From Siphonodentalium dalli (taxonomy: Eukaryota > Mollusca > Scaphopoda > Gadilida > Siphonodentaliidae), in NCBI GenBank assembly GCA_032622095.1, contig CP136066.1, positions 229,590,961-229,654,960 on the forward strand: 64,000 bases of DNA. The letters run 5' to 3'. This document shows positions 1 through 10,719 of the stretch, piece by piece. A program made the position numbers and the translations under genes. Numbering within the stretch: position 1 is the stretch's first letter; each line of letters opens with the position of its first letter. The notes beneath the pieces are model-generated. The model saw nothing but the letters and a program-made list of their open reading frames with translations, did no database searches and was not told the origin of the DNA.

Positions 1-84
1 CGTGTATTTGTCAACCTGTTTTATAGCTTCTTCCAAATTACGTAGAACAAATTTGCAAGATCGAATGAGGCATGTCCATTTAAT

Positions 85-1545
85 CTTACCGTTCATAAGT
101 TAGGCTCCCATGCCGCCTAGTGCCATCATTGGCAGCATCATATCCTTAACACCAATACCACACATATCACCCATACATAAGAATACGAAACATAAACACA
201 TGTTACCTTGTATACAAATTATTTACCGTTTATACAAATAAATCTTACCGTTGAAAAGTTAGGCTCCCATCATTGCCATCATTGGCAGCATCCCGACCTT
301 ATCGCCCACACCACACATGTCATCCATACCACACATGTAACCCATACCACGTATGTCACCCATACCACACATATCACCCATAGGTGAGAATACGAAACAT
401 ACAAACATACCTACTTAAATTTTTTTATTTAAAACACAAAATCTTACCGTTGAAAAGTTAGGCTCTCATCATTGCCATCATTGGCAGCATCCTGGTCCCA
501 TCACCCATACCACACATGTCACCCGTACCACACATGTCACCCATACCACACATGTCACCCATACCACACATGTCACCCATACCACACATGTCACCCATAC
601 CACACATGTCACCCATACCACACATGTCACTAATACCACACATGTCACCCATACCACACATATCACCCATACCACACATGTCACTAATACCACACATGTC
701 ACCCATACCACACATGTCACCCATACCACACATGTCACCCATACCACACATGTCACCCATACCACACATGTCACCCATACCACACGTGTCACTAATACCA
801 CACGTGTCACCCATACCACACGTGTCACCCATACCACACATGTCACCCATACCACACATGTCACTAATACCACACATGTCACCCATACCACACATGTCAC
901 CCATACCACACATGTCACCCATACCACACATGTCACTCATACCACACATGTCACTAATACCACACATGTCACCCATACCACACATATCACCCATACCACA
1001 CATATCACCAATACCACACATGTCACCCATGATAATACGAAACATTCAAACATAAAAACAAAAACAATCTTACCGTTGAAAAATTAGGCTCCCATCATTG
1101 CCATCATTGGCAGCATCCCAACCTTATCGCCCATACCACACATGTCATCCATACCACACATGTAACCCATACCACGTATGTCACCAACGCAACATACACA
1201 CACAGTTACTTAAACACATTATTAAAAAAAAAAATCTAACCGTAGATAAGTTAGGCACCCATCATTGCCATCATTGGCAGCATCCCGGCCTTATCTCACA
1301 TTCCACAAATGTCACACATACCACACATGTCACCCATACCACACATGTCCCGTGAGAATACTTAAGAATACGAAACATACAAAAAGTTTTCTTAAACAAA
1401 TTATTTAAAAAAAAAAATCTTACCGTTGAAAAGTTAGGCTCCCATCATTGCCATCATTGGCAGCATCCCAGCCTTATCGCCCATACCATACATGTCACCC
1501 ATACCACACATGTCATCCATACCACACATATCACCCATACGTAAG
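85..1545 (-). repeat. Tandem array of exon-like cassettes downstream of the Gly/Met-rich gene
   Basis: Read on the minus strand, six cassettes repeat the 3' end of the terminal exon at 1596-1834. Each has a short stretch encoding MLPMMAMMGA (or MLPMMAMMRA), a TAA stop, about 10 nt, then a splice-donor-like GTAAGA. In plus coordinates the donors lie at about 85-89, 244-248, 443-447, 1069-1073, 1231-1235 (mutated) and 1419-1423. Upstream of that peptide each cassette holds a variable number of 18-bp units. None of the cassettes shows a clear AG acceptor at its 5' edge, except possibly an AG near 1360, so they may be decayed exon duplicates. Spacing between cassettes varies with the 18-bp copy number. 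Confidence 0.7.
504..1035 (-). repeat. 18-bp coding minisatellite (GDMCGM units)
   Basis: About 29 copies of ACCCATACCACACATGTC. The unit is exactly six codons, so the minus strand stays open for about 190 codons as repeats of Gly-Asp-Met-Cys-Gly-Met. It runs in frame into the cassette terminus MLPMMAMMRA and a stop. Minor variants give GIS, GMS or GDT. The plus strand is also open as PHMSPI repeats, which shows that openness alone proves nothing. The shared peptide end with the spliced gene is the only sign that the frame may be used. Confidence 0.75.
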
Positions 1546-1595
1546 AATACAAAACATTCAAACATAAAAACAAAAACAATCTTACCGTAGATAAG

Positions 1596-1834
1596 TTAGG
1601 CTCCCATCATTGCCATCATCGGCAGCATGCCCATTCCTCCCATGCCCATGCCGCCTCCCATGCCTCCCATACCCATTCCTCCGCCCATACCACCGCCGCG
1701 AGATAATGCTCTCATCATGAACATTCTGGACATCATGTCGTTCCCGCCTCCCATTCCACCCAGAAGCATTGGCGCCATCATTGGTGAACTGAACATTCCT
1801 CCACCTCCTCCTCCTCCACCTCCTCCGCCCATCA
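1596..1834 (-). CDS. Terminal coding exon of a Gly/Met-rich protein
   Basis: The exon begins after a good acceptor (pyrimidine-rich tract ending CATCATCAG at about 1835-1840) and reads to TAA at 1596-1598. The frame encodes a run of about 11 glycines, MFSSPMMAPMLLGGMGGG, a segment rich in Met and Arg, GGM/GMG repeats, and ends MLPMMAMMGA. The junction codon is A (from the microexon 3239-3271) plus TG here, giving an in-frame Met, which supports splicing between them. Ten bases after the stop a GTAAG donor follows, so an intron in the 3' UTR or an alternative terminal exon is likely. Composition resembles secreted structural proteins of invertebrates such as shell-matrix or silk-like proteins, but that is composition only. 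I do not recognise a family. Confidence 0.65.
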
Positions 1835-1936
1835 CTGATGATGAAAGAAATGACAATATTCATAATATCCCCTCCACGGATCTATTTAGAGATTATATTA
1901 TAGACGATGATAGTAATGCTAGAATCTTCGAAATGG

Positions 1937-2006
1937 TTCAACCACACATTTCAACCACACATTTCAACCACACATTTCAACCACACATTTCAATCACACG
2001 TTCAAT
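1937..2006. repeat. 14-bp tandem repeat
   Basis: Four to five copies of TTTCAACCACACAT, the last ones degenerate. It lies in the intron of the Gly/Met-rich gene. No function is visible. Confidence 0.85.
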
Positions 2007-2221
2007 TATTGGAAATTTCATGCCTGACAGAACATTAGTTTGACATTTTGCACAACATATAGGTTGAAATATCTCTCACTCTTTGAATTCCCAACAAGTA
2101 ATTGGTGGTAAGTGTGTGATCTGAAATGGCCGTCAGTTGGACATTTTCCAACGTTAGGGGTTGGGGAAACTGCCAACTGTTAGGAAGTTTTGTGGGATAA
2201 TCCAGTATCACCCCACATATT

Positions 2222-2306
2222 CTATACCGATCTATTATATATATCCAATTCAGCATTATCTATACCGATCTATTATATATATCCAATTCAGCATTATCTA
2301 TACAGA
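2222..2306. repeat. 38-bp tandem duplication
   Basis: Two full copies and a partial third of a 38-bp unit starting CTATACCGATCTATTATATA. It lies within the intron between the two exons of the Gly/Met-rich gene. Confidence 0.85.
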
Positions 2307-2465
2307 TTTACGTATTATTTGAACCCAAAGTCCATGTATGTTACAATACCATTATGATTATATATATCGCTTTGGTGATCGGAATATAAGGACAATATAC
2401 GTGCTCATACAGCAAACTATTAGGCCATCTTCTCTCCGTCGAGCAATACGTTTACCACATGTTAA

Positions 2466-2861
2466 CCCTTTACCCAACAAACCGGCCAAAAACGGCCAAA
2501 TAAAGCTGCAACAGCCTAAATTATCTTGGGTCTGTCTCAATAAAACCATACACATATGGATATCATTGGAACCGGCTCATTGACCACATTGTGATGGTTA
2601 CATTTATGCCCTGTGCCAATGCATTCTCTTATATATGCGAGTCGACCATAGGTCGCCTCGCATATATAAGAGAATGCATTGGCCTAAATTGGTCTTTTTT
2701 TAACACTTTTTACCATTTTTTCTTACATTCTTTAACAATTTTATAATTTTTAATGTGTTAAGCCAATGCATTCTCTTATATATGCGAGGCGACCTATGGT
2801 CGACTCGCATATATAAGATAAGATAATGCATTGGCACAGGGCCCTTCTGTTGGGTAAAGGG
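2466..2861. mobile_element. piggyBac-type MITE with internal snap-back palindromes (copy 1)
   Basis: A 396-bp non-autonomous element flanked on both sides by TTAA (2462-2465 and 2862-2865). Terminal inverted repeats are CCCTTTACCCAACA and its complement. TTAA duplication with CCC..GGG ends is the hallmark of piggyBac transposition. Inside are two near-perfect palindromes of about 75 bp (about 2612-2693 and 2762-2841) built on GCCAATGCATTCTC TTATATATGCGAG and its complement, separated by AT-rich DNA with repeats of a TTACATTCTTTAACAATTTT type. It lies in an intron of the minus-strand gene. No ORF. Confidence 0.85.
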
Positions 2862-2869
2862 TTAACAGT

Positions 2870-3230
2870 AATACAATCTCCCTGGGATGATATAAATACG
2901 AATATATCACCATTATAGATTTATTTCTCAATTCTGAACTCCCTTCCCGATTCCGATTCGAGTTAGTAGCGGAAAGTCCACCCGAGAGGCGTCGTTAGAC
3001 GGTTTGGGATTTATCATCCGTGGACATATCTCAATATTTCCGGTCACCAACCGCACATCTCTTCATTTGATATGACAATTAAATGTTATCTCCAACAAGA
3101 CTGTTCCGACTTCATAACCCCACAGTTTGAGGTACCAATTGGAGAGTTCAAACACAATGGCGGGAGGGGGTGCAAATGGTGGGAGGGGTGCAAATGGCTT
3201 GATTCAACCCGAAATCAGCTCTACTAAAAT
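2870..3230. other. Intronic stretch, nothing recognised
   Basis: No ORF, tandem repeat or known element is visible. It lies between the MITE and the microexon, so it is probably intron. Confidence 0.5.
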
Positions 3231-3238
3231 GTACTTAC

Positions 3239-3271
3239 TTTGATTCATCATCATCATTCCCATCATGCCAT
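3239..3271 (-). CDS. 33-bp Met-rich microexon of the Gly/Met-rich gene
   Basis: On the minus strand an acceptor (TTTCTGTCGATTCAG) precedes 33 nt encoding GMMGMMMMNQ, followed at once by a consensus donor GTAAGTAC. The exon is 11 codons long with two-base entry phase, and leaves one base (A) that joins TG of the exon at 1834 to make ATG. Both phase and composition match the terminal exon, so I treat them as one gene. Exons further upstream (higher coordinates) were not identified; the start codon and any signal peptide are missing from this annotation. Confidence 0.6.
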
Positions 3272-3299
3272 CTGAATCGACAGAAATACATATGTTAAT

Positions 3300-3860
3300 A
3301 ATATGTAAACGATTTGACACCATACTATGTGTATGTTCTATACCAGAAACTGATGACACCAAACATAGGACACAGTTCGCGGGATAGTTTTGATGATTGA
3401 TGATGAGATATGTTCTATTTGAGACACATACCTCGTAAAAAGCTACCAAATTACAAATCTGGCAGCAATGAAAAACGTTGTGCTACACAAGTATGTGCCG
3501 TTCAGTTTCGACACAAAAGTATAGCGCAAAGTTTTTAAGCTGCTGCGAGCTTTTATTTACAGTATAGCTTTTTACGAAAATAGAACATATCTCATCTTCC
3601 AACTATAATATACTAACATAATCACTCACTCTTATTTTGAATGTTAAGAAACTTCCACCCACTCATATGTCATGTGTCATTTCTACACAATTTTGTTTAA
3701 GATCAAAATGAAAACATATTGTGTAGAATGTATACACATTAGTTTTAAGAGTGCACGTTTATGTTATTCGTATAAACCACTTGTATTATTTATTTGAAAC
3801 AAATCCAGTTTGGATTTATGGTTCCATGCAATTATACGACAAAAAGAGGATACATCAAGT
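3300..3860. other. Non-coding stretch, nothing recognised
   Basis: AT-rich DNA with no convincing ORF or repeat. It is possibly upstream intron of the Gly/Met-rich gene. Confidence 0.4.
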
Positions 3861-3864
3861 TAAA

Positions 3865-4290
3865 CTATTGTTGATCTCCTATATGTTTAGTGGTAACTTC
3901 TTCAGATCGCACTGGAATTGTCAGATTCTGATGTATGCCAAATATGGTCGTTCGTGCTGCTAGATGAAAGTCAATGTTTTCTTTCAAATGTAATAATGTG
4001 GGCGATTGAACTACATGAGGGGGTAGATTGTTCCATTCTGCGTATACTCGCTGTGAGAATGAGAACTTCCGCACACCTTTAGATGTATGCTCTACTTGTA
4101 TTCTGATACATTTCTATCATGTCTGCTCTATAAGTAGCCTGTATTTAATCGAAGGTAAGTTCAGTATTAGCAGTCTCATGTCGTAACTATACTTCCTCAA
4201 ACATGCATTCGTGTTGCCCTCATCTGTAACTTCTCTAACTTATGTAATAATCCCACAAAGTATGGCTTCCATGCGACATCACACTATTAT
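3865..4290 (-). pseudogene. Decayed LINE reverse-transcriptase C-terminus
   Basis: The open part (3865-4074) reads KFSFSQRVYAEWNNLPPHVV then LKENIDFHLA. This is the Phe-Ser-Gln-Arg-Val..Trp-Asn..Leu-Pro motif that closes many Jockey/CR1/Rex-like LINE ORF2 proteins. Upstream in shifted frames are LEKLQMRATRM and an arginine/leucine-rich stretch typical of the same region, broken by several stops and frameshifts. It is a truncated, inactive copy, and only the region after the RT core is present. The clade assignment is tentative. Confidence 0.6.
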
Positions 4291-4299
4291 CAAATAGGT

Positions 4300-4825
4300 C
4301 GTACCATGGTTATATAGGTTCATGAAAACAGATTAATCGATATCACAGAAAACACACTTCGGATGCCTTGAGTCTATATTCCGGCCGCCAAACACCGATT
4401 TTTGGCTAATGCTTGTTTTCGGGTATAGTTTTTTTTTCGGCGGATTCTGGTGGTCTATAGGTTCCCCTTCTGAAGAATCTACCGGCTGACTCCGGGTTAA
4501 TCTTGGGAATCTCAGAAGTCTGGATAAACAAAGATGGTGGTCAATATGGCCGAATTTGTCAAGAAAACATTACTTTTACCCCCCCCCCAATGGAGTTGAA
4601 CACATATATATACACAACGATTTGTCAGTGTTATGTTTTGTGGATGGACCTATTTAAATTTTGATCACCATTTTTGTTTTGTCCTGATTTCTAAAATTAT
4701 CCAAGGCTGAAGGTGGAGAAGCCGGTGTACCCTAGACCAACAGACTACACCGAGAAAGACACTTTATACGATAAACCATGCATTGGAAGGTTGGCGACAC
4801 GACTAGTCCCATTACACGACGGATT
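4300..4825. other. Non-coding stretch with a poly-C run
   Basis: No coding signal. A short C homopolymer lies near 4580-4590. It separates the LINE remnant from the 60-bp array. Confidence 0.4.
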
Positions 4826-4827
4826 TA

Positions 4828-7250
4828 CACGATAACTCTATAACGAGTCGAAACGTAATGTGACATGCACTTAGCATGACACATAGTCAGCAAACTATAA
4901 CGAGTCATAACGTAATGTGACATGCGCTCAGCATGACACATAGTTAGTAAACTATAACGAGTCATAACGTAATGTGACATGCGATCAGCATGGTACATAG
5001 TCAGCAAACTATAACGAGTCATAACGTAATGTGACATGATGCTCTTAGCATGACACATAGTCAGCAAACTATAACGAGTCATAACATAATGTGACATGCG
5101 CTCAGCATGACACATAGTTAGTAAACTATAACGAGTCATAACGTAATGTGACATGCGATCAGCATGGTACATAGTCAGTAAACTATAACGAGTCATAACG
5201 TAATGTGACATGTTGCTCTTAGCATGGTACATAGTCAGCAAACTATAACGAGTCATAACGTAATGTGACATGATGCGCTTAACATGACACATAGTCAGCA
5301 AACTATAACGAGTCATAACGTAATGTGACATGATGCGCTTAACATGACACATAGTCAGTAAACTATAACGAGGCATAACGTAATGTGACATGATGCGCTT
5401 ACCATGACCCATAGTCAGTAAACTATAACGATGCATAACGTAATGTGACATGATGCGCTTAGCATGGTACATAGTCAGTAAACTATAACGTAATGTGACA
5501 TGATGCGCTTAGCATGACACATAGCCAGCAAACTATAACGAGTCATAACGTAATGTGACATGATGCGCTTAGCATGACACATAGTCAGTAAACTATAACG
5601 AGTCATAACGTAATGTGACATGATGCGCTTAGCATGACACATAATCAGTAAACTCTAACGAGTCATAACGTAATGTGACATGATGCGCTTAGCATGACAC
5701 ATAGTCAGTAAACTATATCGAGGCATAACGTAATGTGACATGATGCGCTTAGCATGACACATAGTCAACAAACTATAACGAGTCATAACGTAATGTGACA
5801 TGATGCGCTTAGCATGACACATAGTCAGTAAACTATAACGAGGCATAACGTAATGTGACATGATGCGCTTAGCATGACACATAGTCAACAAACTATAACG
5901 AGTCATAACGTAATGTGACATGATGCACTTAGCATGACACATAGTCAGTAAACTATAACGAGGCATAACGTAATGTGACATGATGCGCTTAGCATGACAC
6001 ATAGTCAGCAAACTATAACGAGTCATAACGTAATGTGACATGATGCGCTTAGCATGGTACATAATCAGCAAACTATAACGAATTATAACGTAATATGACA
6101 TGCGCTTAGCATTGTACATAGTCAGCAAACTATAACGAGTCATAACGTAATGTGACATGCGCTTAGCATTGTGCATAGTCAGCAAACTATAACGATTCAT
6201 AACGTAATGTGACATGATGCGTTTAGCATGGTACATAGTCAACTAACTATAACGAGTCATAACGTAATATGACTTGCGCTTAGTATGGTACTTAGTCAGC
6301 AAACTATAACGAGTCATAACGTAATGTGACATGATGCGCTTAGCAAGGTACATAATCAGCAAACTATAACGAGTCATAACGTAATGTGACATGATGCGCT
6401 TAGCATGGTACATAGTCAGCAAACTATAACGAGTCATAACGTACTGTGACATGCGCTTAGCATGGCACATAGCCAGCAAACTATAACGAGTCATAACGTA
6501 ATGTGACATGCGCTTAGCATGGTACATAGTCAGCAAACTATAACGAGTCATCACGTAATGTGACATGCGCTTAGCATGGTACATAATCAGCAAACTATAA
6601 CGAGTCATAACGTAATGTGACATGATGCCCTTAGCATGGTACATAGTCAGCAAACTATAACGAGTCATAACGTAATGTGACATGAGGCGCTTAGCATTGT
6701 ACATATTCTGCAAACTATAACGAGTCATAACGTAATGTGACATGATGCGCTTAGCATGGTACATAGTCAGAAAACTATAACAAGTCATAACGTAATGTGA
6801 CATGATGCGCTTAGCATAGTACATAGTCAGCAAACTGTAACGAGTCATAACGTAATGTGACATGATGCGCTTAGCATGGTACATAGTCAGCAAACTATAA
6901 CGAGGCATAACGTTATGTGACATGCGCTTAGCATGGTACATAGTCAGCAAACTATAACAAGGCATAGCGTAATGTGACATGATGCGCTTAGCATGGTACA
7001 TAGTCAGCTAACTATAACGACTCATAACCTAATGTGACATGATGCACTTAGCTTGGTACATAGTCAGCAAACTATAACGAGGTATAACGTAATGTGACAT
7101 GATGCGCTTATCATGGTACATAGTCAGCAAACTATAACGAGTCATAACGTAATGTGACATGATGCGCTTAGCATGGTACATAGTCAGCAAACTATAACGA
7201 GTCATAACGTAATGTGACATGCGCTTAGCATGATACATAGTCAGCAATCT
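4828..7250. repeat. 60-bp minisatellite array
   Basis: About 41 units of the type AACTATAACGAGTCATAACG..TGACATGATGCGCTTAGCAT..ACATAGTCAGC. Many units are exactly 60 bp, others 55-58 bp after a small deletion around ATGATGCGCTT. Because 60 is a multiple of three, the minus strand shows long ORFs (215, 195 and 252 codons) of the peptide period SHYVMTRYSLLTMYHAKRIM. They break wherever a shortened unit occurs and have no splice or start context. I regard them as by-products of the array. Confidence 0.9.
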
Positions 7251-7384
7251 GCATCTGATGATGTTCTTGTCCAAACATTTTGGCATCTTTTCAACTCATT
7301 GGGAGTAATTTCCAAAATTGTATATATTCTACTTTTGGCATAGAATAAAATCTTGTTTTTGTGTGTTGCGTTCTAAAACTATTT

Positions 7385-7800
7385 TCAAAATTCCATTAAA
7401 CCGCTCCAGGACCCAGGTTCCACCTCAAAATTCATGTCATTAGAGCGAGGAATTTGTATTCGAGAAATTGGGACCTTGGTTATCATTATATTTAGATTCG
7501 AATCTTCTTTAATGTAACTTGCAGACATCCTCCCCTTTCTTTTGACATCCATACATTTATGTACCACCGTCATTATGTGGGGTAAATTATATGATGGATA
7601 GGTTGTAAGCAATTGTTTCTTTCACTATACTTATGTTGGCAAACGGAAAGACCGTATGGACCGTCAGCTCGTGCTCCATTCTGACGTGTTATTGTCAGTC
7701 AACCATTTACCTGTATTGGTTAACCTATAAAACTTGTCCCTTTACACGACAGATAACGGACGATAACTCTATTTCACTCACCATTTGGTATCATCTCATT
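7385..7800. repeat. Diverged dispersed repeat, relative of 28126-28440
   Basis: Read on the minus strand, this stretch aligns at low identity with the minus strand of 28155-28380. Shared anchors include AAAAGAAAGGGG-type purine runs, a TTCCTCG(C/T)TC block, and a GGTTTTA..AATTTTGAAAATA end. Both give small unrelated ORFs, so the similarity is at DNA level. Likely two old copies of a transposable element of unknown class. Confidence 0.35.
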
Positions 7801-7950
7801 ATTCATCATGCCTGAAAACGAAAGACGATGTGATCAGAGTCATACACTGTATTGTATAAACCACACAATAATAGCAAATATCGGTGTTACTATAATCTAA
7901 AAATATGCACATACAATATGTGACCCGCCATATCAAATCCAGTCTTAAGT

Positions 7951-8314
7951 CGGGATTTTTTGTACCCTGTGCCAATGCTTTCTCTTATATATGTAAGAGA
8001 ATGCATTGGCCTAACATTTTTTTACAATTTTAATAATGTTTTCTTGTATTCTTTAATAAGTTTTTAATTTCACCCATACAGAGCCCGAGACAAACATGAG
8101 CAGACGACACTCTTCTATATGCTTCTATATATGTGTGGGGCTCCCTGCAGGGTTATGGATGTTTTTTATTTTATGTCCTAAAAATTGTAAGAAACATTTA
8201 TTTAAAAAAATGATAAAAAATTGTTAGGCCAATGCATTCTCTTATATATGCGAGGCGACCTATGGTCGACTCGCATATATAAGAGAATGCATTGGCACAG
8301 GGTAAAAAAATCCC
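7951..8314. mobile_element. Palindrome-carrying MITE, variant termini
   Basis: Ends are CGGGATTTTTTGTACCCTGTGCC-like (given here only in outline) and their complement. Both ends lead into the same GCCAATGC..GCATTGGC snap-back palindrome found in the piggyBac-type MITEs. A TTAA lies two bases outside the left end. The left palindrome is collapsed and the right one is intact (about 8224-8304). In the middle sits a copy of the short GAGCCC..AGCAGACGACACTC element. No ORF. Confidence 0.6.
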
Positions 8315-8472
8315 GAATTGTTAGGCCAATGCATTCAACATGATACACAAGTGAGTAATGGATATACACACATAAAATTATAGCTTAATGAACATGTGTA
8401 TTTAAGGGTACTTTCATATGCTGAGAAGTTTGCACGGCATGTTTTTCTGGCATTTTTTCATAAAAAACCCTA

Positions 8473-8691
8473 CACTCTAAATATCATTGAGTAAGATTTT
8501 ACTCAACAAGTACTCAACAGCTGCGAGGTTATGGCACTAGTAACGTTGAGTAAAGCGGTGAGTGAACTATTTCTACTCAACGAGTTGAGTAAAATGTTTA
8601 CTCAACACTGTAAAATGTTTACTCAACACTGAAAGTAAAATCGCTCAACAACCATTTGATTTTGCTCAACAGTAACTGTTGATGAAAAATG
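8473..8691. mobile_element. Small palindromic-word element (word ACTCAACGAGTTGAGT)
   Basis: Starts TA|CACTCTAAATATCATTGAG, the terminus shared with the larger elements at 33019 and 49992. It consists almost entirely of forward and reverse copies of GAGTAAA/TTTACTCAAC. The right end is placed at AAAAATG|TA (8691), where the inverted terminus is weak. It looks like a stripped, non-autonomous member of the palindromic-word family. The right boundary is uncertain. Confidence 0.45.
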
Positions 8692-8789
8692 TAGATTCTC
8701 AGTTAAGTTGACTAGGAATATGTGTTGTTAGAATTCTCGAAACTGAACTGGATCATATATATTGCGGACCACTCTTATCGGTTGGAGCA

Positions 8790-9116
8790 CCCCGAAATGG
8801 TAAAATTGCCTGTCGGGGTCAGTCCCCGCTAGAAGCGGAAGTCCGTCAGTCAGTCAGTCAGTCAGGACCATGCACTCGTCCTCCTCATGCTGCGAACTCA
8901 CACCGTGGAAGTCCCGTCCGATGGGGTGACCATCGTCGGGGATGTATATCACAGCATGGGCTCGAGATGGTCGAATTGCCTGTCGGGGTTAGTCCCGGCT
9001 AGAACCGGAAGTCCGTCAGTCAGTCAGGACCACTCGTCCTCATCAGGCTGCGAATCCATACCGTGGAAGTCCCGTCCGATGGGGTGACCATCGTCGGTGA
9101 TGTATCTCACAGCAGT
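8790..9116. repeat. Tandem duplication of ~165 bp
   Basis: Two copies of a GC-richer block sharing ATTGCCTGTCGGGGT, AGAA(G/C)CGGAAGTCCGTCAG, and CCGTGGAAGTCCCGTCCGAT. A (GTCA)n microsatellite sits in each copy, longer in the first (about 8845-8864). The short ORFs across it differ between copies and are not supported. Confidence 0.8.
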
Positions 9117-9129
9117 ATCCGGAAAATAG

Positions 9130-9550
9130 CCTGTTGGAAGATATTACATTATTCTGTGATATATTTGATTAATGTAGTTCATATGTCAGAATCTGAACCC
9201 CGGCCTCAAAATATTTACTCTTTGATGAGTTCCGACATACCTATCCGCCATCTCCTCCCATCGCAATTTTGCATTTATAGATCCAAAAGTTGAAACGTAG
9301 ATTAAACATCTCAAAATGACTACAATTATAAACGCACACTGTTTAAATAGAGTTATTGTTCCTGGAACCTTTTAATCAACGTGTTGATAAGTCCGCGACT
9401 CAGATATCATGGTTTATAATAATTGTATAATTTGTAGCTATACGATATATGTATATTCGATAAAATGATTCGGTTTCGTTGTCGCGTATATAACGGTCTA
9501 CTTTAGTGGGAACGAGTCATAAAGTCTGTAAAATAAACATGATTAAAATC
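9130..9550. other. Non-coding stretch, nothing recognised
   Basis: AT-rich. No ORF, tandem repeat or recognisable element. Confidence 0.4.
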
Positions 9551-9552
9551 GT

Positions 9553-10715
9553 AGTAGTAGTAGTAGTATTTATTTGTACAATATATAGATATTTGTAACA
9601 ATACAATATACAAAAGTGAACATAGGTATATTGTACAGGAGCGGCATGGCCAAAATGGGCCGTCTTCCTGCCGCCCCTATATATAGCTGTAATTTAAGTC
9701 ATAAAACGACAACGAGAAATGGAATGGTATTTTGAAATAACGGAATGGTGTATCCAATCTTATTGCACACATGACGGTTTACCATGGATTGGGCTTAGTA
9801 TTACTGTATCATAGGTACTGAGTCTGGCTGAAGTATTATTCCTTTAGAAAGGAACAGAGCAAGTGTCTTTCAATGTTTCTTTTCATTTTGTTCGTACTCA
9901 TCTAGTTGTAAAGACTAATTTTGCGTTCTTACAGCCAAAATGTAAGGTGAACATACCAGGCTTTTTCAATAGCAAGTTTAATGGTGGGGCTCATGTCGTG
10001 CAGTTTATGTATCTGTGCAATCTCGACAAAATGAATTGTTACATTTAATTTGTGACGAGTATCGCGATATGTAACTTTTAAAATATATTTCGAAAGATTA
10101 TGTTCTTGTTATTTTTATCCAATGAGTTCCATATGTCAGGGAATGTGTGCTTTGGTAACACAGAACTAAAAGCAGTTATAGGAGTCGATGCTTTTAGACT
10201 GTCTGCTTGTCGGGTATTATCAGTTGTATAATCAAATGATTCATTGAAAGATTTGGGAAGATTTCCTCTTTTCCAGTCAAAAATAAATGTCGCAGCTTGT
10301 AGTTGATATAAGTCGTGGAATTGCAAAATATGTTCATGCAGAAAAATGGGTCCTGTGTGACTTCTATATGATTTATTGGATATTATTCTGATTGCCCTTT
10401 TCTGTTGTTTAAAGATAGTGCCTCCTGTATCGGCATGACCCCAAATTGACAAACCATAGATGAGATGACTGTGGATCAAAGAGAAGTATAGTGTTTTCAG
10501 GCAGTTCTTGGGTAGCATTCGCTTTACCTTATTTATGGAATATAATACATTGGATATTTTTTTACTTAGCATAGATATGTGATGTTTAAAGGTGAGATTC
10601 TCATCAATTATAATACCAAGGAATTTTAGAGATTGTTCAGATCTCACATCGTTGATACGTCGTAGCGATTCGTCCTGCATGTTTGGTCTATATACAGACT
10701 CCAAGCATGTTAATA
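9553..10715 (-). mobile_element. 5'-truncated LINE (3' end)
   Basis: The unit comprises the RT-derived ORF at 10078-10704, a 3' UTR of about 500 bp, and a tail that reads on the minus strand GTACAAATAAATACTACTAC, ending in (CTA)n at about 9553-9568. A short-period tail instead of poly-A, after AATAAA-like sequence, is common in CR1/Jockey-group LINEs. The 5' end is cut off inside the RT domain, as usual for incomplete target-primed reverse transcription. Confidence 0.7.
10078..10704 (-). CDS. LINE ORF2 fragment: end of reverse transcriptase (thumb) and C-terminal region
   Basis: A 209-codon open frame. Residues 28-46 contain FLGIIIDENLTFKHHI, the conserved motif just after the RT palm in Jockey/CR1/Rex-type LINEs. 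About residues 64-90 (LKTLYFSLIHSHLIYGLSIW) are the next conserved helix. Then follow KQQKRAIRIIS and LQFHDLYQLQ, and a Trp-Asn near the C-terminus. The catalytic F-DD box lies upstream and is absent, so this protein cannot act as an RT. The frame is still intact, which suggests a fairly recent insertion. No partner gene is adjacent. Confidence 0.75.
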   Translation of the reverse strand: MESVYRPNMQDESLRRINDVRSEQSLKFLGIIIDENLTFKHHISMLSKKISNVLYSINKVKRMLPKNCLKTLYFSLIHSHLIYGLSIWGHADTGGTIFKQQKRAIRIISNKSYRSHTGPIFLHEHILQFHDLYQLQAATFIFDWKRGNLPKSFNESFDYTTDNTRQADSLKASTPITAFSSVLPKHTFPDIWNSLDKNNKNIIFRNIF

Positions 10716-10719
10716 CTAA

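Noticed and set aside
4825-7286. Long minus-strand ORFs (215, 195, 252, 85 codons) as a repeat protein
   Set aside because: They follow exactly from a stop-free 60-bp unit, break at length variants, and lack start or splice context.
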